Positions 25,089 through 32,671 of a stretch of 64,000 nucleotides of DNA are shown piece by piece. The notes below the pieces were generated by a model. The model had not been told where the DNA came from. It saw only the letters and a program-made list of their open reading frames with translations, and ran no database searches. Origin of the DNA: Azospirillum brasilense. Lineage in GTDB: Bacteria; Pseudomonadota; Alphaproteobacteria; Azospirillales; Azospirillaceae. Position 1 is the stretch's first letter; each line of letters opens with the position of its first letter. The position numbers and the translations under genes are program-made. The stretch covers positions 2,414,501 through 2,478,500 of the forward strand of contig NZ_CP012914.1 in assembly GCF_001315015.1 (NCBI RefSeq). The letters run 5' to 3'.

Positions 25089-25240
25089 TCCTCTTCCATC
25101 CGGACTGTCACCGTCGGCTCCGGCCTTGAACCGGATCTGCTGACCTCCCCGCCTGACGGCCGGGAGCGCTCGCGGGCTCCCCCTCGTGCGAGGGGCTACC
25201 GCCGGTCGGGATTTTCACCCTGCCCTGAGAACAAGCGTCT
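25089..25240 (-). promoter_or_regulatory. FMN riboswitch (RFN element) upstream of ribB
   Basis: On the minus strand the region carries the RFN blocks in order: CAGGGTGAAAATCCCGACCG, then GGCGGTAGCCCC, CCCGCGAGCG, CAGATCCGGTTCAAG, GCCGGAGCCGACGGTGACAG and TCCGGATGGAAGAGG. These are the six-stem FMN aptamer elements. It ends about 150 bases before the ribB ATG. FMN binding should turn down ribB by termination or by hiding the ribosome-binding site; I did not resolve the expression platform. Confidence 0.95.
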
Positions 25241-25299
25241 GTTGCGCCGCCCCCGGACGGGGACGGCACCGCCAGCGTCCCCCAGCGGGCCGGGCAAAG

Positions 25300-26988
25300 T
25301 CAAGACCGCTTCGCCCCACCGACCGGCCCCTCCGTCCGGCGCAGCAGATAGTCCAGCCCGCCCAGCCGGTACCAGCGGTAGCCGTAGGGCTCCAGCACCA
25401 GGCGGTGCCGCCCGTCCTCCTCGGGGTCGTTGTGGTCCTCGGCCAGCAGATTGACCAGCCGCGGCGATTTCCCCGCGCCATCGACCGCCAGCACGACCTC
25501 GTGGGGGCGGTCGTCAAGGTTGTGGACGACGAGCACCGAGTTGTTCCGCCAGTCGTAGCGGATCGCCAGCACCGCGTTCGATCCGGTGGGCAGAACCTGG
25601 AAGTCGCCCCAGCCGATCTCCGGGCATTCCTTGCGCATGCGGATGATACGCTCGGTCCAGTTCAGCAAGCTCGACGGCTCGCGGCGCTGGTGGGCGGCGT
25701 TGATCCGCTCATAGCCGTAGGCGCCGCCGCTGATGACCGGGTGCACGGGGTCGTCCGCCTTGGTGAAGCCGCCCTGCGGTTCGTTCGACCACTGCATCGG
25801 GGTGCGGGCGCACTCGCGCTCCGGCAGGGACAGGTCGTCGCCCATGCCGATCTCGTCGCCGTAGCGCAGGACCGGCGTGCCGGGCAGCGTGAACAGCAGG
25901 CTGTAGGCCAGTTCCAGCCAGCGCCGGTCGCCGCGCAGCATCGGGGCCAGCCGCCGCCGGATGCCGCGGTCGTAGAGCTGCATGTCCTTGTCCGGCCCGA
26001 ACGCGTCGAACACGCGCTTGCGCTGCGCCTCGGTCAGGCGGCCGAGGTCCAGCTCGTCGTGGTTGCGCAGGAACAGGCCCCACTGGTTGGTGCTGGGGCG
26101 CGGCACCCGGGTGACGTCCAGCGCCTTGGCCAGCGGCCGCGTGTCCGCCGTCGCCAGCGCGTAGAACAGGGTCTGATTGACCTGGAAATTGAAGACCATC
26201 TGCATGCGGTCGCCGTCGTCGCCGAAATACTCCTGATCGACGGTCGGCAGCACGTTGGCCTCGGCCAGCAGCACGGCGTCGCCGCACCGCCACTGCACGA
26301 ACTCTCGGAAGGTGCGCAGCATGTCGAACTGCTGCTTGGGCTTCTTCACGTCCGGCCCCTTGGTCGCGATGACGAAGGGCACGGCGTCCATGCGGAAGCC
26401 CGACACACCCAGCTCGATCCAGAAGCCCATCACCTTCAGCAGCTCGGCCTGCACCTCCGGGTTGGCGGTGTTCAGGTCGGGCTGGAACTCGTAGAAGCGG
26501 TGGAAGTAGTAGGCGCGGGCCTCCTTGTCCCAGCTCCAGGTCGTCTTCTGCACGCCGGGAAAGACGACGCCCTGGTCGGCGTCGGACGGCTTCTTGTCCG
26601 ACCACACGTACCAGTCCCGGTAGGGGGAGCCTGGGTCCTTTCGCGCCGCCTGGAACCAGGGGTGCTGGTCCGACGTGTGGTTGACCACGAGGTCGATGAT
26701 GAGACGGATGCCGCGCTGCTTGCAGGCGTGGCTGAACTCAACGAAGTCGCCCAGCGTGCCGTAGCGCGGATCGACGTTGTAGTAGTCGGCCACGTCGTAG
26801 CCGTGGTCGCGCATCGGCGACGGCTGGAACGGTCCCAGCCAGACGCAGGTCACGCCCAGCCCCTGCAGATAGTCCAGCCGGCGCTGCAACCCTTGGAAAT
26901 CGCCGATCCCGTCGCCGTTGGCGTCCATGAAGGTGCCGAGCGACAGGTTGTAGATGACCGCGTTCTTATACCAGAGATCCTTGATCAT
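25300..26988 (-). CDS. GH13 alpha-amylase family enzyme, trehalose-synthase-like
   Basis: A 562-residue GH13 (beta/alpha)8 enzyme. The conserved regions are DLVVNHTSDQHPWF, GFRMDAVPF (nucleophile Asp201), LLAEAN (acid/base Glu243) and FLRNHDE (His310-Asp311). The start WYKNAVIYNLSLGTFMDANG and the RIRRRLAPML-type segment (GIRRRLAPMLRGDRRWLELA) resemble trehalose synthase (maltose to trehalose). A C-terminal beta domain follows from about residue 470. No maltokinase domain is attached. A glucan-active role in trehalose or maltose metabolism is likely, but the exact reaction within GH13 is uncertain. It is apparently monocistronic. Confidence 0.85.
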   Translation of the reverse strand: MIKDLWYKNAVIYNLSLGTFMDANGDGIGDFQGLQRRLDYLQGLGVTCVWLGPFQPSPMRDHGYDVADYYNVDPRYGTLGDFVEFSHACKQRGIRLIIDLVVNHTSDQHPWFQAARKDPGSPYRDWYVWSDKKPSDADQGVVFPGVQKTTWSWDKEARAYYFHRFYEFQPDLNTANPEVQAELLKVMGFWIELGVSGFRMDAVPFVIATKGPDVKKPKQQFDMLRTFREFVQWRCGDAVLLAEANVLPTVDQEYFGDDGDRMQMVFNFQVNQTLFYALATADTRPLAKALDVTRVPRPSTNQWGLFLRNHDELDLGRLTEAQRKRVFDAFGPDKDMQLYDRGIRRRLAPMLRGDRRWLELAYSLLFTLPGTPVLRYGDEIGMGDDLSLPERECARTPMQWSNEPQGGFTKADDPVHPVISGGAYGYERINAAHQRREPSSLLNWTERIIRMRKECPEIGWGDFQVLPTGSNAVLAIRYDWRNNSVLVVHNLDDRPHEVVLAVDGAGKSPRLVNLLAEDHNDPEEDGRHRLVLEPYGYRWYRLGGLDYLLRRTEGPVGGAKRS

Positions 26989-27183
26989 GGCCCGCCCCGC
27001 TCAAAACCGCCTAGGCCATAACAGAGCCGACCGGTCGAGGTCCCGCCACTCCGCCGAGCCAACCGTAAGGGGGTGTCCTACGCCCTTAGGAAAAAGGTTA
27101 ATGTATAGTTAAAGTCACAAGAAAGCCTTCAATCCTGCCCGCATGATGTCCCCCAAGACGCACAGAACCAGGGGAATCGTGCC

Positions 27184-28359
27184 ATGAAGCGTGCCATGCG
27201 CCAGAACGCGCCGCAGAACTCCGGGACGCAGACCACCACGACGCAGGCCGTCAGCTACGCCTACGGGAACAACGCCGGCGCCCTGGCGGCGGCTCCCGCG
27301 GCGCCGGTTCCCACCAGCTTCGCTCCGGTGACCATCAACTACGCGGAAACGCGGGCCGACGGCGGGTTCGGCTGGGACGTGAAGTACGACCTCGGCTTCG
27401 ACGGCACGGCCTTCACCGTGCAGACCCGCATCCATCTGACCGGCGACGACGCCGGTTCGCTGAAGCAGGTCTGGGAGCAGGGGATCGAGGGGATCTGGGG
27501 CGACAAGTACAGCCTGTCGGACGGCACCAACAGCTACGCCATCCGCTTCGACGTGCAGTTCGTGGCGGCCGGGACCCAGCATTACAACGTGAACGTCAGC
27601 AACAGCTACGGGCGCTGCGACATGCTGAACTGGTGCACCCAGACCGACTGGGGGCCCGATTACCAGGACGAGCTGGCGGCCCACGAGTTCGGCCACATGA
27701 TCGGCGCCTTCGACGAGTATGCGGGCGGCGCCACCTACGGCAACTTCGCCGCGACCGGCACCATCATGTCGGACCTGACCCCGACACTGCGCCCCAACTA
27801 CATGAACTCCATCGACTATTACGCCGAGCAGTTCACCGGCAAGACCTTCCAGATCGTGGAAATGCCAAAGAACCTGACGCTGACCGGCAACACATGGGCC
27901 GACAGCCTCTATGGCGGGGCGGGCAACGACACGCTGAGCGGGCTGAGCGGCAACGACCAGCTCTTCGGCGGCGCCGGAAACGACCTGCTGTGGGGCGACG
28001 CCGGAAACGACACGCTGCGTGGACAGGCCGGCAACGACGCGCTCCATGGCGGCTCGGGCGCCGATCTGCTGATGGGGGACGAGGGGAACGACACGCTGTG
28101 GGGCGATGCCGGCAACGACACGCTGTGGGGCGGCTCGGGGGCGGACCTGTTCGTCTTCACGCGCGGCGGCGGTCAGGACCGCATCGCCGATTTCAGCCGC
28201 GCGCAGAACGACCGCATCCAGATCGCCTCCAACATGACCTACCGGCTGGGATCGGACGGCAGCGGCAGCGCCCTGCTCGACTTCGGCGGCGGCGACCGGC
28301 TGACCCTGGCCGGCATCGCTCCGAACCAGGTCACCTCGGCCTTCTTCACCTACGGCTGA
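27184..28359 (+). CDS. RTX-repeat protein with a zincin metallopeptidase motif
   Basis: A 391-residue protein without a Sec signal. Residues about 50-230 form a domain with AAHEFGHMIGAFDEYAGG: His167, Glu168 and His171 give HExxH, followed by Gly174 and Asp177, with IMSD near 194-197 as a possible Met-turn. Residues 240-325 are glycine-rich RTX nonapeptides (GGAGNDTLSG, GDAGNDTLWG), which bind calcium. The C-terminal 65 residues (QDRIADFSRAQNDRIQI onward) look like a type I secretion signal. Export by a type I system is expected, but none is nearby. Proteolytic activity is inferred from the motif alone. Its last bases overlap the end of convergent rsmD. Confidence 0.8.
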   Translation: MKRAMRQNAPQNSGTQTTTTQAVSYAYGNNAGALAAAPAAPVPTSFAPVTINYAETRADGGFGWDVKYDLGFDGTAFTVQTRIHLTGDDAGSLKQVWEQGIEGIWGDKYSLSDGTNSYAIRFDVQFVAAGTQHYNVNVSNSYGRCDMLNWCTQTDWGPDYQDELAAHEFGHMIGAFDEYAGGATYGNFAATGTIMSDLTPTLRPNYMNSIDYYAEQFTGKTFQIVEMPKNLTLTGNTWADSLYGGAGNDTLSGLSGNDQLFGGAGNDLLWGDAGNDTLRGQAGNDALHGGSGADLLMGDEGNDTLWGDAGNDTLWGGSGADLFVFTRGGGQDRIADFSRAQNDRIQIASNMTYRLGSDGSGSALLDFGGGDRLTLAGIAPNQVTSAFFTYG

Positions 28360-28928
28360 GGCATCCCGTAACGCAGGAACTGGACCCGGGTGTCGCCGTA
28401 GCGGCGCTCATCCAGTTCCGCGAAGCCGGGCGGCAGCGGCAGGGGGTCGCGCCCGGCGACCTCGACCACCAGCACGGCGCCGGGGGCCAGCCAGCCGGCC
28501 TTTGTCAGCCCGGCCAGCGCCCGCGGCGCCAGATCCTGGCCGTAGGGCGGGTCGAGGAAGGCCAGCGTGCAGGGGCGGCCCGGCGGAGGCGGCGGGCGGG
28601 TGGCGTCGGCGCGCAGGATCGCGGCGTTCGCCCCCTCCCCCAGCGCCGCGACGTTGGCCCGCACGGCGTCCAGCGCGGCGCGGCCCAGGTCGAGGAAGCT
28701 GGCGTGGGCGGCCCCGCGGGACAACGCCTCCAGCCCCAGGGCGCCGGTTCCGCAGAAGGCGTCCACGACGACGGCGCCCTCCAGCAGGTCGGCGCCGTCC
28801 GGCCCCCAGTCGGCGTGGGACAGGATGTTGAACAGGGATTCGCGGGTGCGGTCGGTGGTCGGCCGCGTGTCGCTGCCCCCCGGGGCGGCCAGCCGCCGCC
28901 CGCGGTGCTTACCGCCGACGATCCGCAC
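28350..28928 (-). CDS. rsmD: 16S rRNA (guanine966-N2)-methyltransferase RsmD
   Basis: About 192 residues with the RsmD start VRIVGGKHRGRRLAAPGG and TDRTRESLFNIL, the SAM-binding VVDAFCGTGALGLEALSRGA and the catalytic DPPYG motif (LAFLDPPYGQDL). It methylates G966 of 16S rRNA in the small subunit. The GTG start chosen begins exactly at the family's conserved first residues and overlaps the end of the pseudouridine synthase gene by 20 bases, the usual rluB-rsmD arrangement. Its stop lies inside the last codons of the convergent RTX gene, an overlap of ten bases. Confidence 0.92.
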   Translation of the reverse strand: MRIVGGKHRGRRLAAPGGSDTRPTTDRTRESLFNILSHADWGPDGADLLEGAVVVDAFCGTGALGLEALSRGAAHASFLDLGRAALDAVRANVAALGEGANAAILRADATRPPPPPGRPCTLAFLDPPYGQDLAPRALAGLTKAGWLAPGAVLVVEVAGRDPLPLPPGFAELDERRYGDTRVQFLRYGMPQP

Positions 28929-30135
28929 GGGTCCGCTCCGGCCCCCGGCCGCCCGACGCACCACCGCCCGAGGCGCCGCCAGCGCCACCGGCACCGCGCG
29001 GCTTCGGCCCCGGCTTCCCGCCGCCGCCGGGCTTGCCGCCCTTCAGCGTCAGCGTGCCGGGCTTGCCCGCCGGCTTGCCGTCCATCCTGGCGGAGGCCGG
29101 TTTGTTGGAAGCGGGCTTGCCGGAAGCGTAGCCGCCCGAGGCCGGCTTGGCCGGGCCGCGCCGGTCGGACGCGGCCTTCGGCTCCGCCTTGGCCCAGCCG
29201 GCCTTGGCGTCGCGCGGCTTGGCCGCCTTCGCCGGAGCGGCGGAACGGCCCTTGGCGCCTTCGGCGCCGGCGCTCTCGCTCTTGGTGGCGGTCTTGGCGG
29301 CAGAGGTCTTGCCCTTGGCCTTGCCCTCCTCCGCCGGATCGGCGCCGGTGAAGAATCGGGACACCTGCTCGCGCACGACGCGCTTCGGCACCTCCTCGAC
29401 GGCGCTCTCCTCCAGCTTGCCGAGCTGGAAGGGACCGTAGGCGACGCGGATCAGCCGGTTCACCTGAAGGTCCAACGCCTCCATCACCTTGCGGATCTCG
29501 CGGTTCTTGCCTTCCTTCAGGCTGACGGTCAGCCAGGCGTTGCGGCCCTGGATGCGGTCGAGAACGGCTTCGATGGGACCGTACTTCACCCCCTCGATGG
29601 TCGGTCCCTTCGCCAGCTCGGCCAGCTTCACCTCGTTCACCTCGCCGAAGACGCGCACGCGGTAGCGGCGGGTCCAGCCGGTGGCCGGCAGTTCCAGGAA
29701 GCGGGCCAGCTCGCCGTCGTTGGTCAGCAGCAGCAGCCCTTCGGTCGTCAGGTCGAGCCGACCGACCGAGATGACGCGCGGCATGTCCGGCGGCAGCCGT
29801 TCGAAGACGGTGGTGCGGCCCTTCTCGTCGCGGGCGGTGGTGACCAGCCCGGACGGCTTGTAATAGCGCCACAGCCGCGCCGGCTCCGGCTCGGGGATGA
29901 CCTTGCCGTCCACCTGCACGACGTCGCCGGAGCGCACGACGCAGGCCGGGCTGTCCAGGGTCGTGCCGTTGACGGCCACGCGGCCGTCGGTGATCCAGCG
30001 CTCGGCGTCGCGGCGCGAGCACAGGCCCGCGCGCGCCAGCCGCTTGGCGATGCGCTCGCCGGCATCGGGCTCGCCCGCGTCCGCATCGGCGGCGCCGGGC
30101 ATGGCTTTGGAATGTTCGAAATCGGGGGTGTCCAT
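28909..30135 (-). CDS. RluB/RsuA-family rRNA pseudouridine synthase with basic low-complexity tail
   Basis: About 408 residues. An N-terminal S4 RNA-binding domain (RIAKRLARAGLCSRRDAERW) is followed by the pseudouridine synthase core with catalytic Asp in GRLDLTTEGLLLLTNDG and the closing GKNREIRKVMEAL. It most likely modifies 23S rRNA in the RluB manner. The last 140 residues are Lys/Ala/Gly/Pro-rich (KGKTSAAKTATKSES, GGGGKPGPKPRGAGG) and well beyond the family core; such tails are common in alphaproteobacterial members and probably bind RNA non-specifically. The start MDTPDFEHSK was chosen over an ATG 14 codons upstream. Confidence 0.88.
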   Translation of the reverse strand: MDTPDFEHSKAMPGAADADAGEPDAGERIAKRLARAGLCSRRDAERWITDGRVAVNGTTLDSPACVVRSGDVVQVDGKVIPEPEPARLWRYYKPSGLVTTARDEKGRTTVFERLPPDMPRVISVGRLDLTTEGLLLLTNDGELARFLELPATGWTRRYRVRVFGEVNEVKLAELAKGPTIEGVKYGPIEAVLDRIQGRNAWLTVSLKEGKNREIRKVMEALDLQVNRLIRVAYGPFQLGKLEESAVEEVPKRVVREQVSRFFTGADPAEEGKAKGKTSAAKTATKSESAGAEGAKGRSAAPAKAAKPRDAKAGWAKAEPKAASDRRGPAKPASGGYASGKPASNKPASARMDGKPAGKPGTLTLKGGKPGGGGKPGPKPRGAGGAGGASGGGASGGRGPERTRADRRR

Positions 30136-30195
30136 GGGCACGGACCATAGGGCTTGCAAGCCCCGCCCGCAACCCACGGCACGGGGTCCCCGCCG

Positions 30196-30405
30196 TTATT
30201 CTTCGAGGCGGAAGCCGACCTTCATCACCACCTGGAAATGGGCGACCTTCCCACCGCTGACATGGCCGCGGATCTCCCCCACCTCGAACCAGTCCACGTT
30301 CTTCAGCGTCTTGGACGCCCGTTCGATGCCGTTGCGGATGGCGTCGTCGATGGTGGTCTCGGCGGTGCCGACGATTTCCACCTTCTTGTAGACATGGTTG
30401 CTCAT
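30196..30405 (-). CDS. Dodecin, flavin-binding dodecamer protein
   Basis: A 69-residue dodecin. The sequence VYKKVEIVGTAETTIDDAI, followed by NVDWFEVGEIRGHV and AHFQVVMKVGFRLEE, matches the family from end to end, including the Trp that stacks on flavin. Dodecins form hollow 12-mers that store or buffer riboflavin, FMN or related ligands and protect against flavin-driven photodamage. It lies upstream of the pseudouridine synthase gene on the same strand with a 60-base gap. The nearby ribB shows flavin metabolism in the wider region, but the two are not in one operon. Confidence 0.94.
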   Translation of the reverse strand: MSNHVYKKVEIVGTAETTIDDAIRNGIERASKTLKNVDWFEVGEIRGHVSGGKVAHFQVVMKVGFRLEE

Positions 30406-30497
30406 GACCGTCCTCCCTGTTTCGTCCGATGCTTAACAACGCCGGAGGGCGTTCCGCGGCTTGACGAAAACAGGGAGCGCCGGGCAGGGTGCCCCGC

Positions 30498-30953
30498 ATG
30501 AGCCGCCCCCCCTCCCCCATGGACATCGCCTTCGACGAGGCCGAAGCCGCCGCATCCCGCGGGGAGGTGCCGGTGGGTGCCGTGCTGGTCGATCCGGCGA
30601 CCGGCGCCGTTCTGGCCCGCGCCGGCAACCGGACGGAGGAGCTGAACGACCCCACCGCCCACGCCGAGGTGCTGGCGATCCGCGCCGCCTGCGCCGCCTT
30701 GGGCGAGCCGCGCCTGCCGGGGCTGGACCTCTATGTGACGCTGGAGCCCTGCGCGCTGTGCGCCGCGGCGATCAGCTTCGCCCGGTTGCGGCGGGTCTAT
30801 TTCGGCGCCTACGACCCCAAGGGCGGCGGGGTGGTGCACGGCCCCCGTTTCTACCACCAGCCGACCTGCCACCACGCCCCGGACGTCTACGGCGGCATCG
30901 ACGAGACGCGGGCGGGGGAGATGCTGCGGGAGTTCTTCAGGGGGCGGCGTTAG
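30498..30953 (+). CDS. tadA: tRNA(adenine34) deaminase TadA
   Basis: About 151 residues of the cytidine/deoxycytidylate deaminase fold. The zinc ligands and catalytic Glu are in PTAHAEVLAI and LEPCALCAAAI (HAE plus PCxxC). The TadA-type C-terminus GGGVVHGPRFYHQPTCHHAP is present. It makes inosine at the wobble position of tRNA-Arg. ATG is used in preference to a GTG three codons upstream. Its last codons overlap the residue of a hepT gene on the other strand. It is divergent from the dodecin gene. Confidence 0.92.
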   Translation: MSRPPSPMDIAFDEAEAAASRGEVPVGAVLVDPATGAVLARAGNRTEELNDPTAHAEVLAIRAACAALGEPRLPGLDLYVTLEPCALCAAAISFARLRRVYFGAYDPKGGGVVHGPRFYHQPTCHHAPDVYGGIDETRAGEMLREFFRGRR

Positions 30954-31041
30954 TCTCTTTCAGACTCTCGTTCACGATGGCCGCTATCACACGGCTGATC
31001 GCCTCGCGGATGTGTTCCAGATAAGCACGGTCTGCGGTCAC
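30937..31041 (-). pseudogene. Truncated HepT/DUF86-like HEPN toxin remnant
   Basis: A GTG overlapping the stop of the nucleotidyltransferase gene (GTGA) opens a frame of 34 codons, beginning VTADRAYLEHIREAISRVIA, which looks like the first helix of HepT/DUF86 HEPN toxins. It stops within the 3' end of tadA, while an intact HepT has about 110-140 residues and an RxxxxH active site further on. The overlap with the antitoxin gene is the normal arrangement of such modules, so this is best read as a toxin gene cut short by deletion. Confidence 0.65.
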
Positions 31042-31304
31042 AAGGATCGCGCCGACTGAAGAATTCCGTCGCGCATGTAAGGCGACAGGCCACGCTCCGT
31101 CACCACATCAACGGCAGCGCCGGTTCGTTCCTCCAAAGCGTGCTTCAATTCGATCAGGTCGAACAAATCCCGCCCTGGCTCCAACTCCACGAGAAGGTCC
31201 AGGTCGCTGCCGGGCCGCGCCCTCCCCGTGGCACGGGAGCCGAAGACGCGCAGGTTGCCGGCCCCAAAGCGGGAAGCCAGAGCCTTGATGTCTTCGGCTG
31301 ACAC
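31038..31304 (-). CDS. MntA-like nucleotidyltransferase antitoxin of a HEPN/MNT module
   Basis: A small minimal nucleotidyltransferase. The NT motif LRVFGSRATGRARPGSDLDL contains GS and DxD, and a later acidic strand AAVDVVTERGL completes the triad. In intact modules this protein AMPylates and silences the HepT RNase. The start is uncertain: a GTG (VSAEDIKALASRF) gives about 88 residues; the frame stays open upstream into the purD 3' end, where an ATG at 31382 exists but would give a non-conserved leader. Its toxin partner is reduced to a fragment, so it is probably an orphan. Confidence 0.75.
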   Translation of the reverse strand: MSAEDIKALASRFGAGNLRVFGSRATGRARPGSDLDLLVELEPGRDLFDLIELKHALEERTGAAVDVVTERGLSPYMRDGILQSARSL

Positions 31305-31327
31305 GCCAGCCGGCAGTTGGAGCGCCG

Positions 31328-32614
31328 TCAGCGCCCCACCGCCCGCCAGCCGATGTCGCGGCGGCAGAAGCCGTCCGGCCAATCCAGCGCGTCGACACCC
31401 TGATACGCGCGCTTCTGCGCCTCGGCCACGGTCGGCGCCTTGGCGGTCACGCCCAGGACGCGCCCGCCAGTGGACAGAACCCGGCCCTCAGAGAGCTTCG
31501 TGCCGGCGTGGAAGACGGTCACGCCCTCCACCGCGTTGGCGGCGTCGAAGCCCTTGATCTCCGTGTTCTTCACGTAGTCGCCAGGGTAGCCGTTCGCCGC
31601 CATGACGACGCAGAGCGCCGTCTCGTCGTGCCAGCGCAGGTCGATGTTCTTCAACTGGCCGTCCGCCGCCGCGATCAGCGCGGCCAGAACGTCGGACTTC
31701 AGGCGCATCATCAGCGTCTGGCATTCCGGGTCACCGAAGCGGACGTTGAACTCCAGCGTCTTCGGCACCGGGTTGCCGGCGGCATCCTTGCCGATCATCA
31801 GGCCGGCGAACAGCACGCCCTTGAAGGGACGCCCCTCCGCCGCCATGCCCTTGACCGTCGGCTCGACGATCTCGCGCATCACGCGGGCCTGGAGGTCCGG
31901 GGTCAGCGCCGGCGCCGGGGAGTAGGCGCCCATGCCGCCGGTGTTCGGGCCGGTGTCGCCGTCGCCCACCGCCTTGTGGTCCTGGGCCGAGGCCAGCGGC
32001 AGCGCCGACTCGCCGTCGCACAGCGCGAAGAAGCTGACCTCCTCGCCGTCCAGGAACTCCTCGACCACCACCTCGGCCCCGGCGGCGCCGAAGCGGCCCT
32101 CGACCAGGGCCTCGTCGATGGCGGCGAAGGCTTCTTCCTGGGTGCGGGCGACGGTCACGCCCTTGCCGGCGGCCAGACCGTCGGCCTTGACCACGATGGG
32201 GGCGCCGTTCTTGCGCACGAAGTCCTTGGCGGCCTCGACGTCCTTGAAGCGGCCATAGGCGGCGGTCGGCACGCCGTACTTGGCCAGGATGTCCTTCATG
32301 AAACCCTTGGAGCCTTCAAGCTCCGCCGCCGCGGCGCTGGGGCCGAAGGCCTTGATGCCGATGGCGGTCAGCTTGTCGACGAGGCCGAGCACCAGCGGCC
32401 CTTCCGGCCCGACGACCACGAAGTCGATGGCCTTGTCCTGGGCGAAGCGGACCAGGGCGTCCACATCCTCGGCGCCGATGGCGACGCAGTCGGCCACGTC
32501 CGCGATGCCGGCGTTGCCCGGCGCGCAGTAGAGCGTGTCGCACAGCGGCGAGTTCCGAATGGCCCAGCACAGCGCATGCTCGCGCCCACCCGACCCGACC
32601 ACCAGGACTTTCAT
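31328..32614 (-). CDS. purD: Phosphoribosylamine-glycine ligase (GAR synthetase)
   Basis: A 428-residue PurD, step two of de novo purine synthesis (phosphoribosylamine plus glycine plus ATP). It begins [19 protein letters not shown]. The ATP-grasp core shows [18 protein letters not shown] and [18 protein letters not shown]; the metal-binding end of the domain is [16 protein letters not shown]. The start is unambiguous, 57 bases from the divergent xseA start, so the two share a promoter region. Other purine genes (purB, purC, purS, purQ, purL) are 20-30 kb away. Confidence 0.97.
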   Translation of the reverse strand: MKVLVVGSGGREHALCWAIRNSPLCDTLYCAPGNAGIADVADCVAIGAEDVDALVRFAQDKAIDFVVVGPEGPLVLGLVDKLTAIGIKAFGPSAAAAELEGSKGFMKDILAKYGVPTAAYGRFKDVEAAKDFVRKNGAPIVVKADGLAAGKGVTVARTQEEAFAAIDEALVEGRFGAAGAEVVVEEFLDGEEVSFFALCDGESALPLASAQDHKAVGDGDTGPNTGGMGAYSPAPALTPDLQARVMREIVEPTVKGMAAEGRPFKGVLFAGLMIGKDAAGNPVPKTLEFNVRFGDPECQTLMMRLKSDVLAALIAAADGQLKNIDLRWHDETALCVVMAANGYPGDYVKNTEIKGFDAANAVEGVTVFHAGTKLSEGRVLSTGGRVLGVTAKAPTVAEAQKRAYQGVDALDWPDGFCRRDIGWRAVGR

Positions 32615-32671
32615 GGCACCTCGTCCTTCCACGCTTGTTGCCGACACCGCGCCTTGTATCATGGTGCCGCC

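Noticed and set aside
22263-25454. Plus-strand open frame of about 1060 codons across the serine hydrolase, solute-binding protein, ribB and riboswitch
   Set aside because: It crosses three recognised minus-strand genes and a riboswitch and has no domain of its own.
27115-28047. Minus-strand frame with repeated VVSG/VVAGL-like units opposite the RTX gene
   Set aside because: The repeats are the antisense reading of the RTX nonapeptide codons and not an independent repeat protein.
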